A stretch of DNA of 64,000 nt, taken from positions 62,001 through 126,000 of the forward strand of contig CAUJIN010000037.1 in assembly GCA_963205495.1 (NCBI GenBank), read 5' to 3'. Below the pieces are notes generated by a model. The model saw only the letters and a program-made list of their open reading frames with translations. It was not told the origin of the DNA and made no database searches. Position 1 is the first letter of the stretch. Each line of letters begins with the position of its first letter. This stretch comes from Pseudomonadota bacterium (GTDB lineage: Bacteria > Pseudomonadota > Gammaproteobacteria > Xanthomonadales > Xanthomonadaceae). Shown piece by piece: positions 29,273 through 37,319 of the stretch. The position numbers and the translations under genes were made by a program.

Positions 29273-29617
29273 TTACTCGGTCGGCTTGGGGCCGATCTCG
29301 CCTGGCGCAGCCTGGCGCAGCACCACGTCGATGACGTGCGAATTCTCGAAGTAGACGGTGAACTGCGGATAGACCCAGCGGTGGATCACCGGCCACTGCG
29401 GCTGCTGGCCGCCGCGCGGTTCGAGTTTCTGGTCCGGTGCGCCGAACTGTGCTTCGACCTTGTTCATGCTCGTGCCGCGCAGCGGCCCGCTCATATCCTT
29501 GCCGGCGGCTGCGCGGTCGATCAGCAGGGTGTCGGCGCGCGTCTGGGCCAGTGCGTGGCCGGAAGGAATCAGTGCGGCAAAGGCCAGCGCGGTGGAAATC
29601 AGGAACGAACGGTTCAT
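29273..29617 (-). CDS. Small secreted protein, BamE/SmpA-like
   Basis: 114 aa. The ATG at 29617 gives a clean signal peptide (MNRSFLISTALAFAALIPSGHALAQ); there is no lipobox Cys, so it should be a soluble periplasmic protein. The mature part (GTSMNKVEAQFGAPDQK, HRWVYPQFTVYFENSHVIDVV) has the pattern of the BamE/SmpA fold, in which a G-M-S-x-x-x-V turn is followed by W-x-Y and a strand pair. Specific function unknown. It is flanked by terminators, so it is probably transcribed alone; a TTGCGA box (29666-29661) might be its -35. Confidence 0.75.
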   Translation of the reverse strand: MNRSFLISTALAFAALIPSGHALAQTRADTLLIDRAAAGKDMSGPLRGTSMNKVEAQFGAPDQKLEPRGGQQPQWPVIHRWVYPQFTVYFENSHVIDVVLRQAAPGEIGPKPTE

Positions 29618-29701
29618 GGGTGGCTCCGGATCGCGTTGATACACAATGTTTCACATTATGTCGCAAATTCCGCCGCGTGCGCGCAGCGGCGGAAAAAAAC
29701 G

Positions 29702-29727
29702 AAAAAGGCCGCGTGCAGCGGCCCTTT
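29702..29727 (-). terminator. Terminator of rpmJ
   Basis: On the minus strand AAAGGGCCGC-TGCAC-GCGGCCTTTTT forms a stem with one bulged base, followed by CGTTTTTTT. This is a strong rho-independent signal 34 bp after the rpmJ stop. Confidence 0.8.
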
Positions 29728-29761
29728 CGATGCGTGATCCGGCAAGCCGGATCAGCCGGTT

Positions 29762-29887
29762 TCAGCGCTGGCGCGCCTTGAAACGCGGATTGCTCTTGCA
29801 AATGACAAAGACCTTGCCGCGGCGGCGAACGACCTTGCAGTCACGGTGCCGGGACTTGGCCGACTTCAGCGAAGACAGCACTTTCAT
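29762..29887 (-). CDS. rpmJ: 50S ribosomal protein L36 (bL36)
   Basis: 41 aa, the longer L36 form found in Xanthomonadales ([14 protein letters not shown]... ending [11 protein letters not shown]). Two cysteines (DCK, ICK) and a His remain; the short C+ form would have four metal ligands. A ribosome site AGAGGG precedes the ATG, and a good sigma70 promoter and a terminator flank it, so it is a single-gene unit outside the main ribosomal operons. Confidence 0.95.
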   Translation of the reverse strand: MKVLSSLKSAKSRHRDCKVVRRRGKVFVICKSNPRFKARQR

Positions 29888-29923
29888 GACAGGAACCCTC
29901 TGGGCAGGCAACAAAGACCGGCA

Positions 29924-29952
29924 ATCATAGCGGGGAGCGATGCAAATCGCAA
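29924..29952 (-). promoter_or_regulatory. Sigma70 promoter of rpmJ
   Basis: On the minus strand -35 TTGCGA (29952-29947), a 17-bp spacer, and -10 TATGAT (29929-29924). The predicted start site leaves a leader of about 30 nt before the rpmJ ATG at 29887. Confidence 0.7.
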
Positions 29953-29991
29953 TGGGGTAGACTCGCCTGATTTGCACTCGCGAGGCCCGGC

Positions 29992-30444
29992 ATGGCGCTG
30001 TACCTGTGGATGAAGACCCTGCACCTGACCTTCCTGATCGCCTTCATGGCGGTGGTGTTCTACCTGCCGCGCATCCTGGTGAACCTGGGCGAGGCCGGAA
30101 ACCTCGCGCCGGTGCGCGAGAGGCTGGTGCTGATGGCGGGGCGCCTCTATCGCTTCGGCCACGTCATGTTCGGGCTGACCTTCGCGTTCGGGCTGGTGCT
30201 GTGGCTGGGCTACCGCGTGCTGCCGGATTTCCCCACGATGGTGGCGATGGGCACCGGCTGGATGCACGCCAAGCTCGCACTGGTGGCCGCGCTGTTCGCC
30301 TATCACCTCTGGATGGGGCGGCGCGTCAAACGCATCGCCGCGGGCGGACCGCTGCCCAGCCCGGGCGCGATGCGCGTGGTGAACGAGCTGCCGCTCCTGG
30401 CGCTGGTGGCGATCCTCTGGCTGGTGCTGTTCAAGCCGTTCTGA
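29992..30444 (+). CDS. hemJ: HemJ-like protoporphyrinogen IX oxidase (CopD-fold membrane protein)
   Basis: 150 aa with four predicted transmembrane helices. The pattern [28 protein letters not shown], then [32 protein letters not shown] and a C-terminal [23 protein letters not shown] matches HemJ, including the conserved His of helix 1 and the WMHAK Lys. HemJ oxidises protoporphyrinogen IX to protoporphyrin IX for heme. CopD-family proteins are similar, so the exact assignment is likely but not certain. It is convergent with the cyclophilin gene (13-bp gap). Confidence 0.75.
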   Translation: MALYLWMKTLHLTFLIAFMAVVFYLPRILVNLGEAGNLAPVRERLVLMAGRLYRFGHVMFGLTFAFGLVLWLGYRVLPDFPTMVAMGTGWMHAKLALVAALFAYHLWMGRRVKRIAAGGPLPSPGAMRVVNELPLLALVAILWLVLFKPF

Positions 30445-30457
30445 CAAAGAAGCGGTT

Positions 30458-31363
30458 TCACCGGGCCAGCCGCACCGGCACCGGCACGTTGCACAGCTCG
30501 ATCCGCCCGACCGGATCGACGAACCATTCCTCGTGCCGCTCGCGTCGTGCCTGCACCAGACGCTCGAAGGTCGGCGTGCCGGTTCGCAGCACCTCGACCG
30601 GCAGGCGTTCGGATTCGGGAACGTCCGAGGCCAGGCGCAGCGTGGCGATGGGTGTGCGCTGTGCCGGATCGGTATAAAAACCCATGGGCGCTGGGCCGCG
30701 CGGCAGCGAGGAAAGCAGTTCCATGCCGAGCAGCACGCGTCCGACCGGGGTGATGTTGCGGTCCAGGTGGCGCGGCGCGTGGCCGATCACAGCGTAGAGC
30801 TCGGCGCCGTTGCTGCTGTCGGCGGCGTTGTCGCGCCCGGCGCCGACCAGCCCGTAGCAGTGCGCCATCCAGACCTTGCCGCGCGCGGGATCGCTGGCGG
30901 CAGGAAAGCCGTCGAGGAAGCCCACCTGCGGCGCGTAGGCATCCCGGCTGTCGATGGCGTGAAAGCCCGAGCCGGCCGCTTCGCGCTCGAATTCGGCGGG
31001 GAGCTTTGCTTTCGCCTGGCCCAGCGAGCGCCGGCGCGCGGGTTTTTCTGCATCCGGGTCGCCCCACTGCGCGACGTAGTTGTCCTGCACCCGCAGGATC
31101 GCCAGCCCGTCCCAGTAGTGCGCGCGGGCCAGGGCGCGGATGTTGGCGACGTGTGCTGGCGAGAACCGCGGCGCCAGTTCGATCACCACCGTGCCGCCGG
31201 GAATCCTCATGTAGAGCGTGTTCTCCGGATCCGGTCGGCGCCAGTCGTCCGCGGTCGATGCCGCAAGCACATCGGCCAGAGTGGGCGGCGCTGGTTCCGC
31301 CGCAGCGGCAGTCAGTACGGTGCAGGAGAGGGCGCAAGCGAATGCAGCGGCGAGCGGTCGCAT
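30458..31363 (-). CDS. Periplasmic cyclophilin-type peptidyl-prolyl isomerase
   Basis: 301 aa. The ATG at 31363 gives a signal peptide ([22 protein letters not shown]). The cyclophilin core includes [42 protein letters not shown], with the [10 protein letters not shown] motif, [14 protein letters not shown] and [28 protein letters not shown]. It is longer than simple cyclophilins because of an insertion rich in Ala/Lys and a C-terminal extension. It probably folds periplasmic or outer-membrane proteins. Confidence 0.9.
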   Translation of the reverse strand: MRPLAAAFACALSCTVLTAAAAEPAPPTLADVLAASTADDWRRPDPENTLYMRIPGGTVVIELAPRFSPAHVANIRALARAHYWDGLAILRVQDNYVAQWGDPDAEKPARRRSLGQAKAKLPAEFEREAAGSGFHAIDSRDAYAPQVGFLDGFPAASDPARGKVWMAHCYGLVGAGRDNAADSSNGAELYAVIGHAPRHLDRNITPVGRVLLGMELLSSLPRGPAPMGFYTDPAQRTPIATLRLASDVPESERLPVEVLRTGTPTFERLVQARRERHEEWFVDPVGRIELCNVPVPVRLAR

Positions 31364-31469
31364 GGTCACGGATTCCGGAGGCAGTCGCCGCACGCTACCC
31401 CAGCGTCCTGGCTTGCGCCAGCGCGTCGTCGGGCCGGTCGGCGGTTGCGCACGCGGAACCACACGCGCA

Positions 31470-31498
31470 TTGACCGGAAAACGGAGCGACCCTACAAT
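31470..31498 (+). promoter_or_regulatory. Sigma70 promoter of tRNA-Thr
   Basis: TTGACC at 31470-31475, a 17-bp spacer and TACAAT at 31493-31498. The predicted start is a few bases before the tRNA 5' end at 31509. This is the best canonical promoter I saw in the window. Confidence 0.8.
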
Positions 31499-31508
31499 GC
31501 GCGGCTCC

Positions 31509-31584
31509 GCCGGAATAGCTCAGTTGGTAGAGCGGCGCATTCGTAATGCGTAGGTCGTAGGTTCGATTCCTATTTCCGGCACCA
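31509..31584 (+). tRNA. tRNA-Thr (anticodon CGT)
   Basis: 76 nt including an encoded CCA. Acceptor stem GCCGGAA/TTCCGGC, discriminator A, D arm with AGTTGGTAGA, anticodon loop TTCGTAA with CGT at 31542-31544 (reads ACG), and T arm GGTTCGATTCC. All stems pair. It has its own promoter and a terminator directly downstream. Confidence 0.97.
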
Positions 31585-31592
31585 ATAAAATC

Positions 31593-31634
31593 AAGGGGTT
31601 GCGATCAGTCCAGGTCGCAACCCCTTGTCTTTTT
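31593..31634 (+). terminator. Rho-independent terminator of tRNA-Thr
   Basis: Perfect 12-bp stem AAGGGGTTGCGA (31593-31604) / TCGCAACCCCTT (31615-31626), a 10-nt loop, then GTCTTTTT. It begins 8 bp after the tRNA. Confidence 0.92.
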
Positions 31635-31954
31635 CGGGTCGGGGTAACACGGCCGCGACCTCGGAAGATCGTCAAGGCGCGTGGCAACGCCAGAACGCGC
31701 TCGACACGCCGCCGCCGCCGGATGCCGCTAGCGGCGCTCCTTGACCTCCGGCTCCCGCAGCCGTGCGGGGCAGGCATGACAGCCGCGGGATATCGCGCAC
31801 CGACCTCGTCACTGCATGGCCCCGCGAGCCGAAATCCTTCCCGCAGGCGCAAGTTCCGCGCAAAAAACGGCGCTTGTGTGACCGTAACCTGCCCGGCAGA
31901 CTGAGCGAAAGGGGTGTTTGAACTTCCTGTAACCCCATTCCCGGAACCTGCTCC
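31635..31954. other. Non-coding gap between tRNA-Thr terminator and propeller gene
   Basis: No coding potential that I can support. It contains GCGGC-rich stretches and, close to the next gene, GAACTTCCTGTAACC (31920-31934), similar to a sequence upstream of the secreted gene at 49970. No clear -10/-35 pair was found. Confidence 0.4.
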
Positions 31955-34216
31955 ATGCCCGCTTCGATCGCGCACCGAATCGTTTTCGCCACATTGATGG
32001 TCGTGTCGCCCTTGCTCGCCCAGGCGGAACCGATGGCCTGGATCAGCAATCAGGGAAGCAACAGCCTGAGCGTGATCGATACCGCGACCGACACCCTGTC
32101 CGGCGGTCCGATCACGCTGCCTCCGTTGCCGCACGCCGTGGCGGTATCGGCGACTCGCGTCTATGTCACGCATGGCAACGGTATCTTGTCGATCATCGAC
32201 AAGGCCACGCGCATGGTCAGCACGAAAAGCTTTCCGTCGAACACGCTCGCCGGCGTCGCGGTCGGTCCGGATGGTTCGCGCGTGTATGCCAGTGGTTACG
32301 GCACCGACCAACTGTTCGTCATCGACACGACGACCAACAACGCCGTCGCAACCCTGCCCATCAGCGATCCGATCGGCATTGCGGTGAAGCCCGACGGCAG
32401 CCGCGCGTACATCGCCTACGATGATGGATTCACCGCCCGCATCGCGGTGCTCGATACCACCTCGAACACGCTGCTTCCGCCCATCGGTCTCGCTGGACGC
32501 GAAGCAACCGGCATCGCCGTCTCGCCGGACGGAACGCGCTTGTATGTCACGCTGGGCGCGACTGATCGCGTCGCCATCGTCCACCTCGACACGAATGCGG
32601 TGTCGTACCTCGATACCGGCGGTGAACCTCGCGGCATCGTCGTCAATCACGCCGGAACGCGGGCCTATTTCACCAAATACACGACCAACCAGGTCGGCGT
32701 GATCGACACCGCGACCGGCGCCGTCATCGACCACTTCTTTCCCGGAGGCAACGGACCGTGGGGTATCGACGTGAGTGCCGACGACAGCCGCGTCTATGTC
32801 GCGAATCACGACAGCAGCAACGTCGGCATCCACAACGTCGTAAGCCACACGACGGTCACGCGCAGCGTCGGCTCGCTTCCGGTTGCCTTCGGACGCTTCA
32901 TCGACACCTACGTGCCGCCGCAACTGCCGCCGGTATTGGGCGACGTACCGAACCAGAACGGCACGGCAGGCGTGGCGTTTTCGCTCGATCTGGCGAACTA
33001 CGTGACCACCACGAACGGTGACCCGATCCTGTCCTACGACATCGTCGCGGGTGCCCTGCCCGTCGGCCTCGATCTCGATACCGTCACCGGTCTCATCAAC
33101 GGCACGCCCGCACTCGCCGGACGTGGCGCCAGCATCACCGTGAACGTCAGCGACGACGACGGCGCCAGCACGTCCGACACCATCGCCTTCACCATCGCGC
33201 CACCCGCCGGTGCCGCGCCGTTCGACGTGATGGTGTCGAGCTACAACGCCAGCGTGCGCGGGTTTTCGCAGGCACTCAACGGCAACGTCGCACCTTCGCG
33301 CATGCTGACCGGTGCGACCACGCAGCTGATGCACCCGCTGGCGATGGCTTACGAACCCACGACCGGCGAGTTGTACGTCGGCGATTCCGACTACAGCGGC
33401 AACAACGCCGTGCGTGTTTTTGCCGCGAACGCCGATGGCAATGTCGCGCCGACGCGTGTGCTGGATACGCGCTTCGACCGCAGACCGAATGCCCTCGCCG
33501 TTGACCTGCTGCACGATGAGCTGGTCGTCGTCGGCAGCGGTTGCTGGCCCTGCACCTGGCCGCGCACGGCAATCGGCGCAGCCACGACGCTGCGCAGCCT
33601 TGCCTGGGGCGGAAACAGCCCGACACAGGGCAACAACCCGGTCTCGGTGGCGCTCGATCCGGACAATGACCTGATGTTCATCGGCGACAACGACTTCAGC
33701 AACTCACCCACACCCAACCTGGGCAAGGTGCTGGTGTTTCCACGCACCGCAAACGGCGGCGTCGCGCCCTCGCGTGTCATCAAGGGCGCAACGGCCCGTA
33801 TCGGCATCGGGGCGCCGTATCTCGCCTTCGATCCGGTCACGCGCCAGCTTTTCGTGCTGACGAACGACATCGATCCCGGCAACATCGGCATCAGGCACGC
33901 GCGCATTCTCGCCTTTCATGCCGATGCCGACGGCGATGTCGCCCCGCTGCGCGCCATCGAAGGTGCGGCAACGCAACTCGATATTCCCTCGATCGACGCA
34001 CCCTATGGCTTGTCCTTCGATTCCATGACGCAGCGCCTGCTGGTATCGATCTACTCCAACAGCAATGCCGGCAATCGCGTGCTCGCGTTCTACGCGGGCG
34101 ACAACGGCAATGTCGCGCCACTCATCAGCATCGGCGGCGCGAGTACCGGCTTCGACAGGATCGGCCATGCGGCGGTGGTTCCGGTGAAACTGCTGTTCCG
34201 CAATGGCTTCGAGTGA
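31955..34216 (+). CDS. Secreted double beta-propeller protein with C-terminal GFE tag
   Basis: 753 aa. Signal peptide MPASIAHRIVFATLMVVSPLLAQA. Residues about 28-320 are a YVTN-type seven-bladed propeller (repeats such as SRVYASGYGTDQLFVIDTTT, TRAYFTKYTTNQVGVIDTATG). About 325-415 is a cadherin-like putative Ig (He_PIG) domain (GVAFSLDLANYV...GLINGTPALAG). The last about 330 residues are a second propeller whose blades carry the repeated phrase GNVAPxRxxxGAxT and are related to the protein at 49970. It ends LLFRNGFE, the tag shared with four other secreted proteins here. No enzyme motif. Probably exported; surface or extracellular function unknown. It is the first gene after tRNA-Thr, so it may mark the border of an accessory block. 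Confidence 0.85.
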   Translation: MPASIAHRIVFATLMVVSPLLAQAEPMAWISNQGSNSLSVIDTATDTLSGGPITLPPLPHAVAVSATRVYVTHGNGILSIIDKATRMVSTKSFPSNTLAGVAVGPDGSRVYASGYGTDQLFVIDTTTNNAVATLPISDPIGIAVKPDGSRAYIAYDDGFTARIAVLDTTSNTLLPPIGLAGREATGIAVSPDGTRLYVTLGATDRVAIVHLDTNAVSYLDTGGEPRGIVVNHAGTRAYFTKYTTNQVGVIDTATGAVIDHFFPGGNGPWGIDVSADDSRVYVANHDSSNVGIHNVVSHTTVTRSVGSLPVAFGRFIDTYVPPQLPPVLGDVPNQNGTAGVAFSLDLANYVTTTNGDPILSYDIVAGALPVGLDLDTVTGLINGTPALAGRGASITVNVSDDDGASTSDTIAFTIAPPAGAAPFDVMVSSYNASVRGFSQALNGNVAPSRMLTGATTQLMHPLAMAYEPTTGELYVGDSDYSGNNAVRVFAANADGNVAPTRVLDTRFDRRPNALAVDLLHDELVVVGSGCWPCTWPRTAIGAATTLRSLAWGGNSPTQGNNPVSVALDPDNDLMFIGDNDFSNSPTPNLGKVLVFPRTANGGVAPSRVIKGATARIGIGAPYLAFDPVTRQLFVLTNDIDPGNIGIRHARILAFHADADGDVAPLRAIEGAATQLDIPSIDAPYGLSFDSMTQRLLVSIYSNSNAGNRVLAFYAGDNGNVAPLISIGGASTGFDRIGHAAVVPVKLLFRNGFE

Positions 34217-34342
34217 ACACATGCGACCCGAATCCATCGGCTGCGTCGCCGCGCTGCTGACCACCGGCGCTTTCGTGCCGCAGGCACGGCCGTGGGAACC
34301 GCCCGCCAGCTCGCAGGCTCGCCACTGGATGCGGGAGCGGAT

Positions 34343-36721
34343 TTATCGCATGGCCTCATCGCACTGCGCCGCCCAGCGTTGCGCCAGTGCGAGCTGCCAG
34401 GGCGAGGCATTGCCCATCGTTTGCAGGGCGTTCAGGGCGGCGGTGGCGTCAGCGGGGCCAATATCGCGTCGATGGCAACCGCACCGCGCGAGCGCCACGG
34501 TTTCCAGGCCCAGTTGCGATTTGATCTGGTGCTCGCTGCTGCGACTGGCGCGGGCGGCATCCAGATGGGCGCAGGCACCATCGAGGTCGCCGCGTTCGAG
34601 CAAGGCCATGCCGCGCAGGCCTTCGATGTCGCTGAAGTAACCGTGCTCGGGCGGCAACGACTGGCGCGCGTTGGCCTCGGCGGCGGCAAGCCCTTCCAGT
34701 GCATCGTCGATGCGCTCCTGCGCGAGGGCGGTTTCGGCACCACCGATCAGGATCGATACCAGTTCCCGGTGGCCTGCTCCGTAGTAGCGGCCCGCGCGTT
34801 CCAGCAGCGCGGCGAAGCGTTCGCGCGAGGCTTGCAGGCGGCCCAATTGGCGCTCGGCCACGGCCAGGTTGCGGGCGATGAAGATTTCTTCATCCTCGTT
34901 GCGCGGCGAGAGTTTTTCCGCTTCGTCCTGCGCCTTCAGCAACAGTGCGTGCGAACGCGGCGCATCACCGGCCACGCTCGCCATGCCACCCGCATTGACC
35001 AGCGCCCGCACGTATTCCGGGCGCGATTGGGGCAGACGCGCGGCGGCAATGGCAAGTCCACGATCCTTGTAGGCCCAGGCGCGCTGGAAATCGCCTTCGA
35101 GAAACCAGGTGAAGCCGACGTTGTCCAGCAGGCGCGGATAGAGCGCGTTGTCGGTTTCGCCTGCGGCTTCGAGCGTCTGGAGCGCTTGCCGGGTCTGGCG
35201 GATGAAGGCGTCGTTGCGATTGAGGGCGTAGTTGGCACCGGCGGCCACGCGCAAAGCATCGGCCAGGGCGAAGGCATCGTCACCGTTGCGCAACAGGTTC
35301 ACGGCGGTTTCGCTCAGCTCCACCGCTTCGGTTTCCAGCGAAAGATCGTGATGCACGCGCGCCAGTGCCAGCAGCAGCGATGCGCGTGAGGCAGGCGATT
35401 TCTCCGTGGTCGTGTCGTCCAGCAGGCGCTGGCGCGCGTGGGCAAGCAGTTCGCGTGCGGTGATGTCGCCGTTGCGTGCCGCGTTCGGTGTGGTGGCCTG
35501 GAACATCGTCACGAAGTGATCGGCCACGGCCTGGGCCTTGTCGCGCTCCAGCGCGGTGGCCTGCAACTGGCGCTCCATGCGCACGGTGTGCAGGCCACCC
35601 AATGAGAGCAGAACCATCGCCGCAGCCAGCCAGGGCCAGCGCCGCCGCAGCCAGCGCCGTGCGCGATAACCGTGCTGGTGGCGCAAGGCCAATACCGCTT
35701 CGCCGCGTTCCAGTCGATCCAGCTCATCCAGCAATGCTTCAGCGGAGGAATAACGCTGCTCGGATTTCTTGCGCAAGAGACAGTCAACGATGGCCGCCAG
35801 ATCACGCGGAATGCGTTCGCCGCGAACATCGCGACCCGGCAACGGTGCCGGCTCTTCGTGCACGATGGCGTGGATCAGTGCCGCCGGGTCGCGGGTATCC
35901 AGGTAAGGCGAACGTTCGGCCAACAGTTCGTGCATCAGCACTCCGATGGCGTACAGATCGGTGCCCACGCCGAGTGGCGCACCGCGCACCTGCTCCGGTG
36001 CGGCGTAGCGCAGGGTCATCTGCGATTGCCCGGCGGCGGTGGCCTCCTCGCCGCCATCAAGCAGCTTGGCGATGCCGAAATCCAGCAAACGCACGCTGCC
36101 GTTGCCATCCACCAGCACGTTCGCCGGTTTCAGGTCGCGATGCACGATGAGATGGTGATGCGCGTGGACGAGCGCAGCCACGACCTGCCGCAACAGATTC
36201 AGGCGCGTGGCGATGTCCGCCTGGTGTTCTCGGCACCAGACATCGATGGGTTCGCCCGCGACCAGCGGCGTGACCAGAAAAGGGCCGCCCTCGGCATCGG
36301 TGCCGGCATCCAGCAGCGGAACGATGTTGGGGTGGTCCAGCCGCGCCAGGATGCGACGCTCGGCCTCGAAACGACGCAGCGTATGCGCATCAAGCAGATC
36401 GGCGCGCACTTGCTTGATCGCCAGCTGCTGCTGATCGGCGGCATCGGCACGGGTCGCACGCCAGACCCGGCCCATGCCACCCTTGCCCAGTTCGCCGTGG
36501 ATGGCGTAGCGCGCGATGCGCGGCGGCGCGGGAGCCTGTGCAGGATCGGCGCGGGGCGTATCGCTCAACGCCAGCCGCCGCGCCACCACGGCCGCCAGCG
36601 CCGCATCGCTGGCGCGCAGGTTTTCCAACGCCGCCGCACGTTCGCACTCGGCCAGATCGAGCAGGCGTTGCAGGGCGTCCTTTTCGGCGCGGTACGCGGC
36701 GCGGGCGGCGTCAGTGGTCAT
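34343..36721 (-). CDS. Membrane Ser/Thr kinase with TPR sensor domain
   Basis: 792 aa from the ATG at 36721. Kinase domain about 70-345: ELGKGGMGRVWRA, K103, HRDLKPAN (D196), DFG (D214) and YAAPEQ, all canonical. A transmembrane helix follows (about 382-400, WPWLAAAMVLLSLGGL), then a roughly 390-residue periplasmic region of TPR-like repeats (LLLALARVHHDLSLETEAVEL...). This layout is the standard partner of TIGR02999-type ECF sigma factors. It overlaps the sigma gene upstream by 11 bp, so the two are co-expressed. By analogy with ECF43 systems (EcfK/PknS in Xanthomonas), the kinase may activate the sigma factor by phosphorylation. Signal and targets are unknown. Confidence 0.9.
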   Translation of the reverse strand: MTTDAARAAYRAEKDALQRLLDLAECERAAALENLRASDAALAAVVARRLALSDTPRADPAQAPAPPRIARYAIHGELGKGGMGRVWRATRADAADQQQLAIKQVRADLLDAHTLRRFEAERRILARLDHPNIVPLLDAGTDAEGGPFLVTPLVAGEPIDVWCREHQADIATRLNLLRQVVAALVHAHHHLIVHRDLKPANVLVDGNGSVRLLDFGIAKLLDGGEEATAAGQSQMTLRYAAPEQVRGAPLGVGTDLYAIGVLMHELLAERSPYLDTRDPAALIHAIVHEEPAPLPGRDVRGERIPRDLAAIVDCLLRKKSEQRYSSAEALLDELDRLERGEAVLALRHQHGYRARRWLRRRWPWLAAAMVLLSLGGLHTVRMERQLQATALERDKAQAVADHFVTMFQATTPNAARNGDITARELLAHARQRLLDDTTTEKSPASRASLLLALARVHHDLSLETEAVELSETAVNLLRNGDDAFALADALRVAAGANYALNRNDAFIRQTRQALQTLEAAGETDNALYPRLLDNVGFTWFLEGDFQRAWAYKDRGLAIAAARLPQSRPEYVRALVNAGGMASVAGDAPRSHALLLKAQDEAEKLSPRNEDEEIFIARNLAVAERQLGRLQASRERFAALLERAGRYYGAGHRELVSILIGGAETALAQERIDDALEGLAAAEANARQSLPPEHGYFSDIEGLRGMALLERGDLDGACAHLDAARASRSSEHQIKSQLGLETVALARCGCHRRDIGPADATAALNALQTMGNASPWQLALAQRWAAQCDEAMR

Positions 36722-37274
36722 CGCCGAGCCGATCACGCAGCCAGGCACGGGCGTGCGCCCATTCGCGGTTGACGGCGGAAGGGTGGATGCCGAGTGCCTG
36801 CGCGGTTTCGTCGATGGTAAGGCCAGTGAACACGCGCAGTTGCACCACCTCGGCGGCCCGGGAATCCAGCTGTGCCAGTTCCTCCAGCACGCGGTCGAAA
36901 CCCAGCATCGCCGCAGGTGCCACGGCGGGCAGGTGCTGCACCTCGTCCAGCGACAAGGCGCGCTCGCCGCTGCCGCGCTTGTCGGCGAGCCTGCGGCGGC
37001 TGCGATCCACAAGCACCTGGCGCATCGCACGCGCCACGATGCTGGCGAAATGCTCGCGGCTGGAAGCCTTCGGCACCGCTCCGCCGAGGAGCTTCATCAG
37101 CGCATCGTTGAGCAGCATGGTCGGCTCGAAGGTGTTCTGCCCGGCCTGCGCGCGCAAGGTGCCGATGGCGATGCGCTTGAGTTGCTCGTACATGCGCTCG
37201 AACAGCGCATCGCGCGCCGCCGCGTCGCCGTCGAGCCAATCCTCCAGCAGGCCGGTGATGTCGTGGTTTTCCAT
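36711..37274 (-). CDS. ECF-type RNA polymerase sigma factor (TIGR02999-like)
   Basis: 187 aa. Region 2 has the family hallmark HFASIVARAMRQVLVDRSRRRLADKRG; region 4 is LDSRAAEVVQLRVFTGLTIDETAQALGIHPSAVNREWAHARAWL with a clear helix-turn-helix. This branch of ECF factors is usually paired with a Ser/Thr kinase and has no classic anti-sigma factor, as here. There is no Shine-Dalgarno; instead an 8-bp hairpin lies directly before the ATG. The regulated genes are unknown; the neighbouring secreted proteins are candidates only by proximity. Confidence 0.92.
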   Translation of the reverse strand: MENHDITGLLEDWLDGDAAARDALFERMYEQLKRIAIGTLRAQAGQNTFEPTMLLNDALMKLLGGAVPKASSREHFASIVARAMRQVLVDRSRRRLADKRGSGERALSLDEVQHLPAVAPAAMLGFDRVLEELAQLDSRAAEVVQLRVFTGLTIDETAQALGIHPSAVNREWAHARAWLRDRLGDDH

Positions 37275-37275
37275 C

Positions 37276-37302
37276 GCGCCAGCATAACAATGCCGCTGGC
37301 GC
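37276..37302 (-). promoter_or_regulatory. Hairpin just upstream of the ECF sigma start
   Basis: GCGCCAGC (37276-37283) pairs with GCTGGCGC (37295-37302) around an 11-nt loop. On the minus strand the 3' arm ends one base before the sigma ATG, where a ribosome site would normally lie. No T-run follows. It could limit translation of the sigma factor or pause transcription; this is inference. Confidence 0.4.
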
Positions 37303-37319
37303 GCGAGATGGCAAAACGA

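Noticed and set aside
31509..31584. Prophage or integrase attachment at tRNA-Thr
   Set aside because: No integrase gene and no direct repeat of the tRNA end were found; kept only as a low-confidence idea.
34190..34216. PEP-CTERM, GlyGly-CTERM, LPxTG or T9SS sorting domain as explanation of the GFE tag
   Set aside because: No hydrophobic helix, basic tail or about 80-residue beta-sandwich is present at these C-termini.
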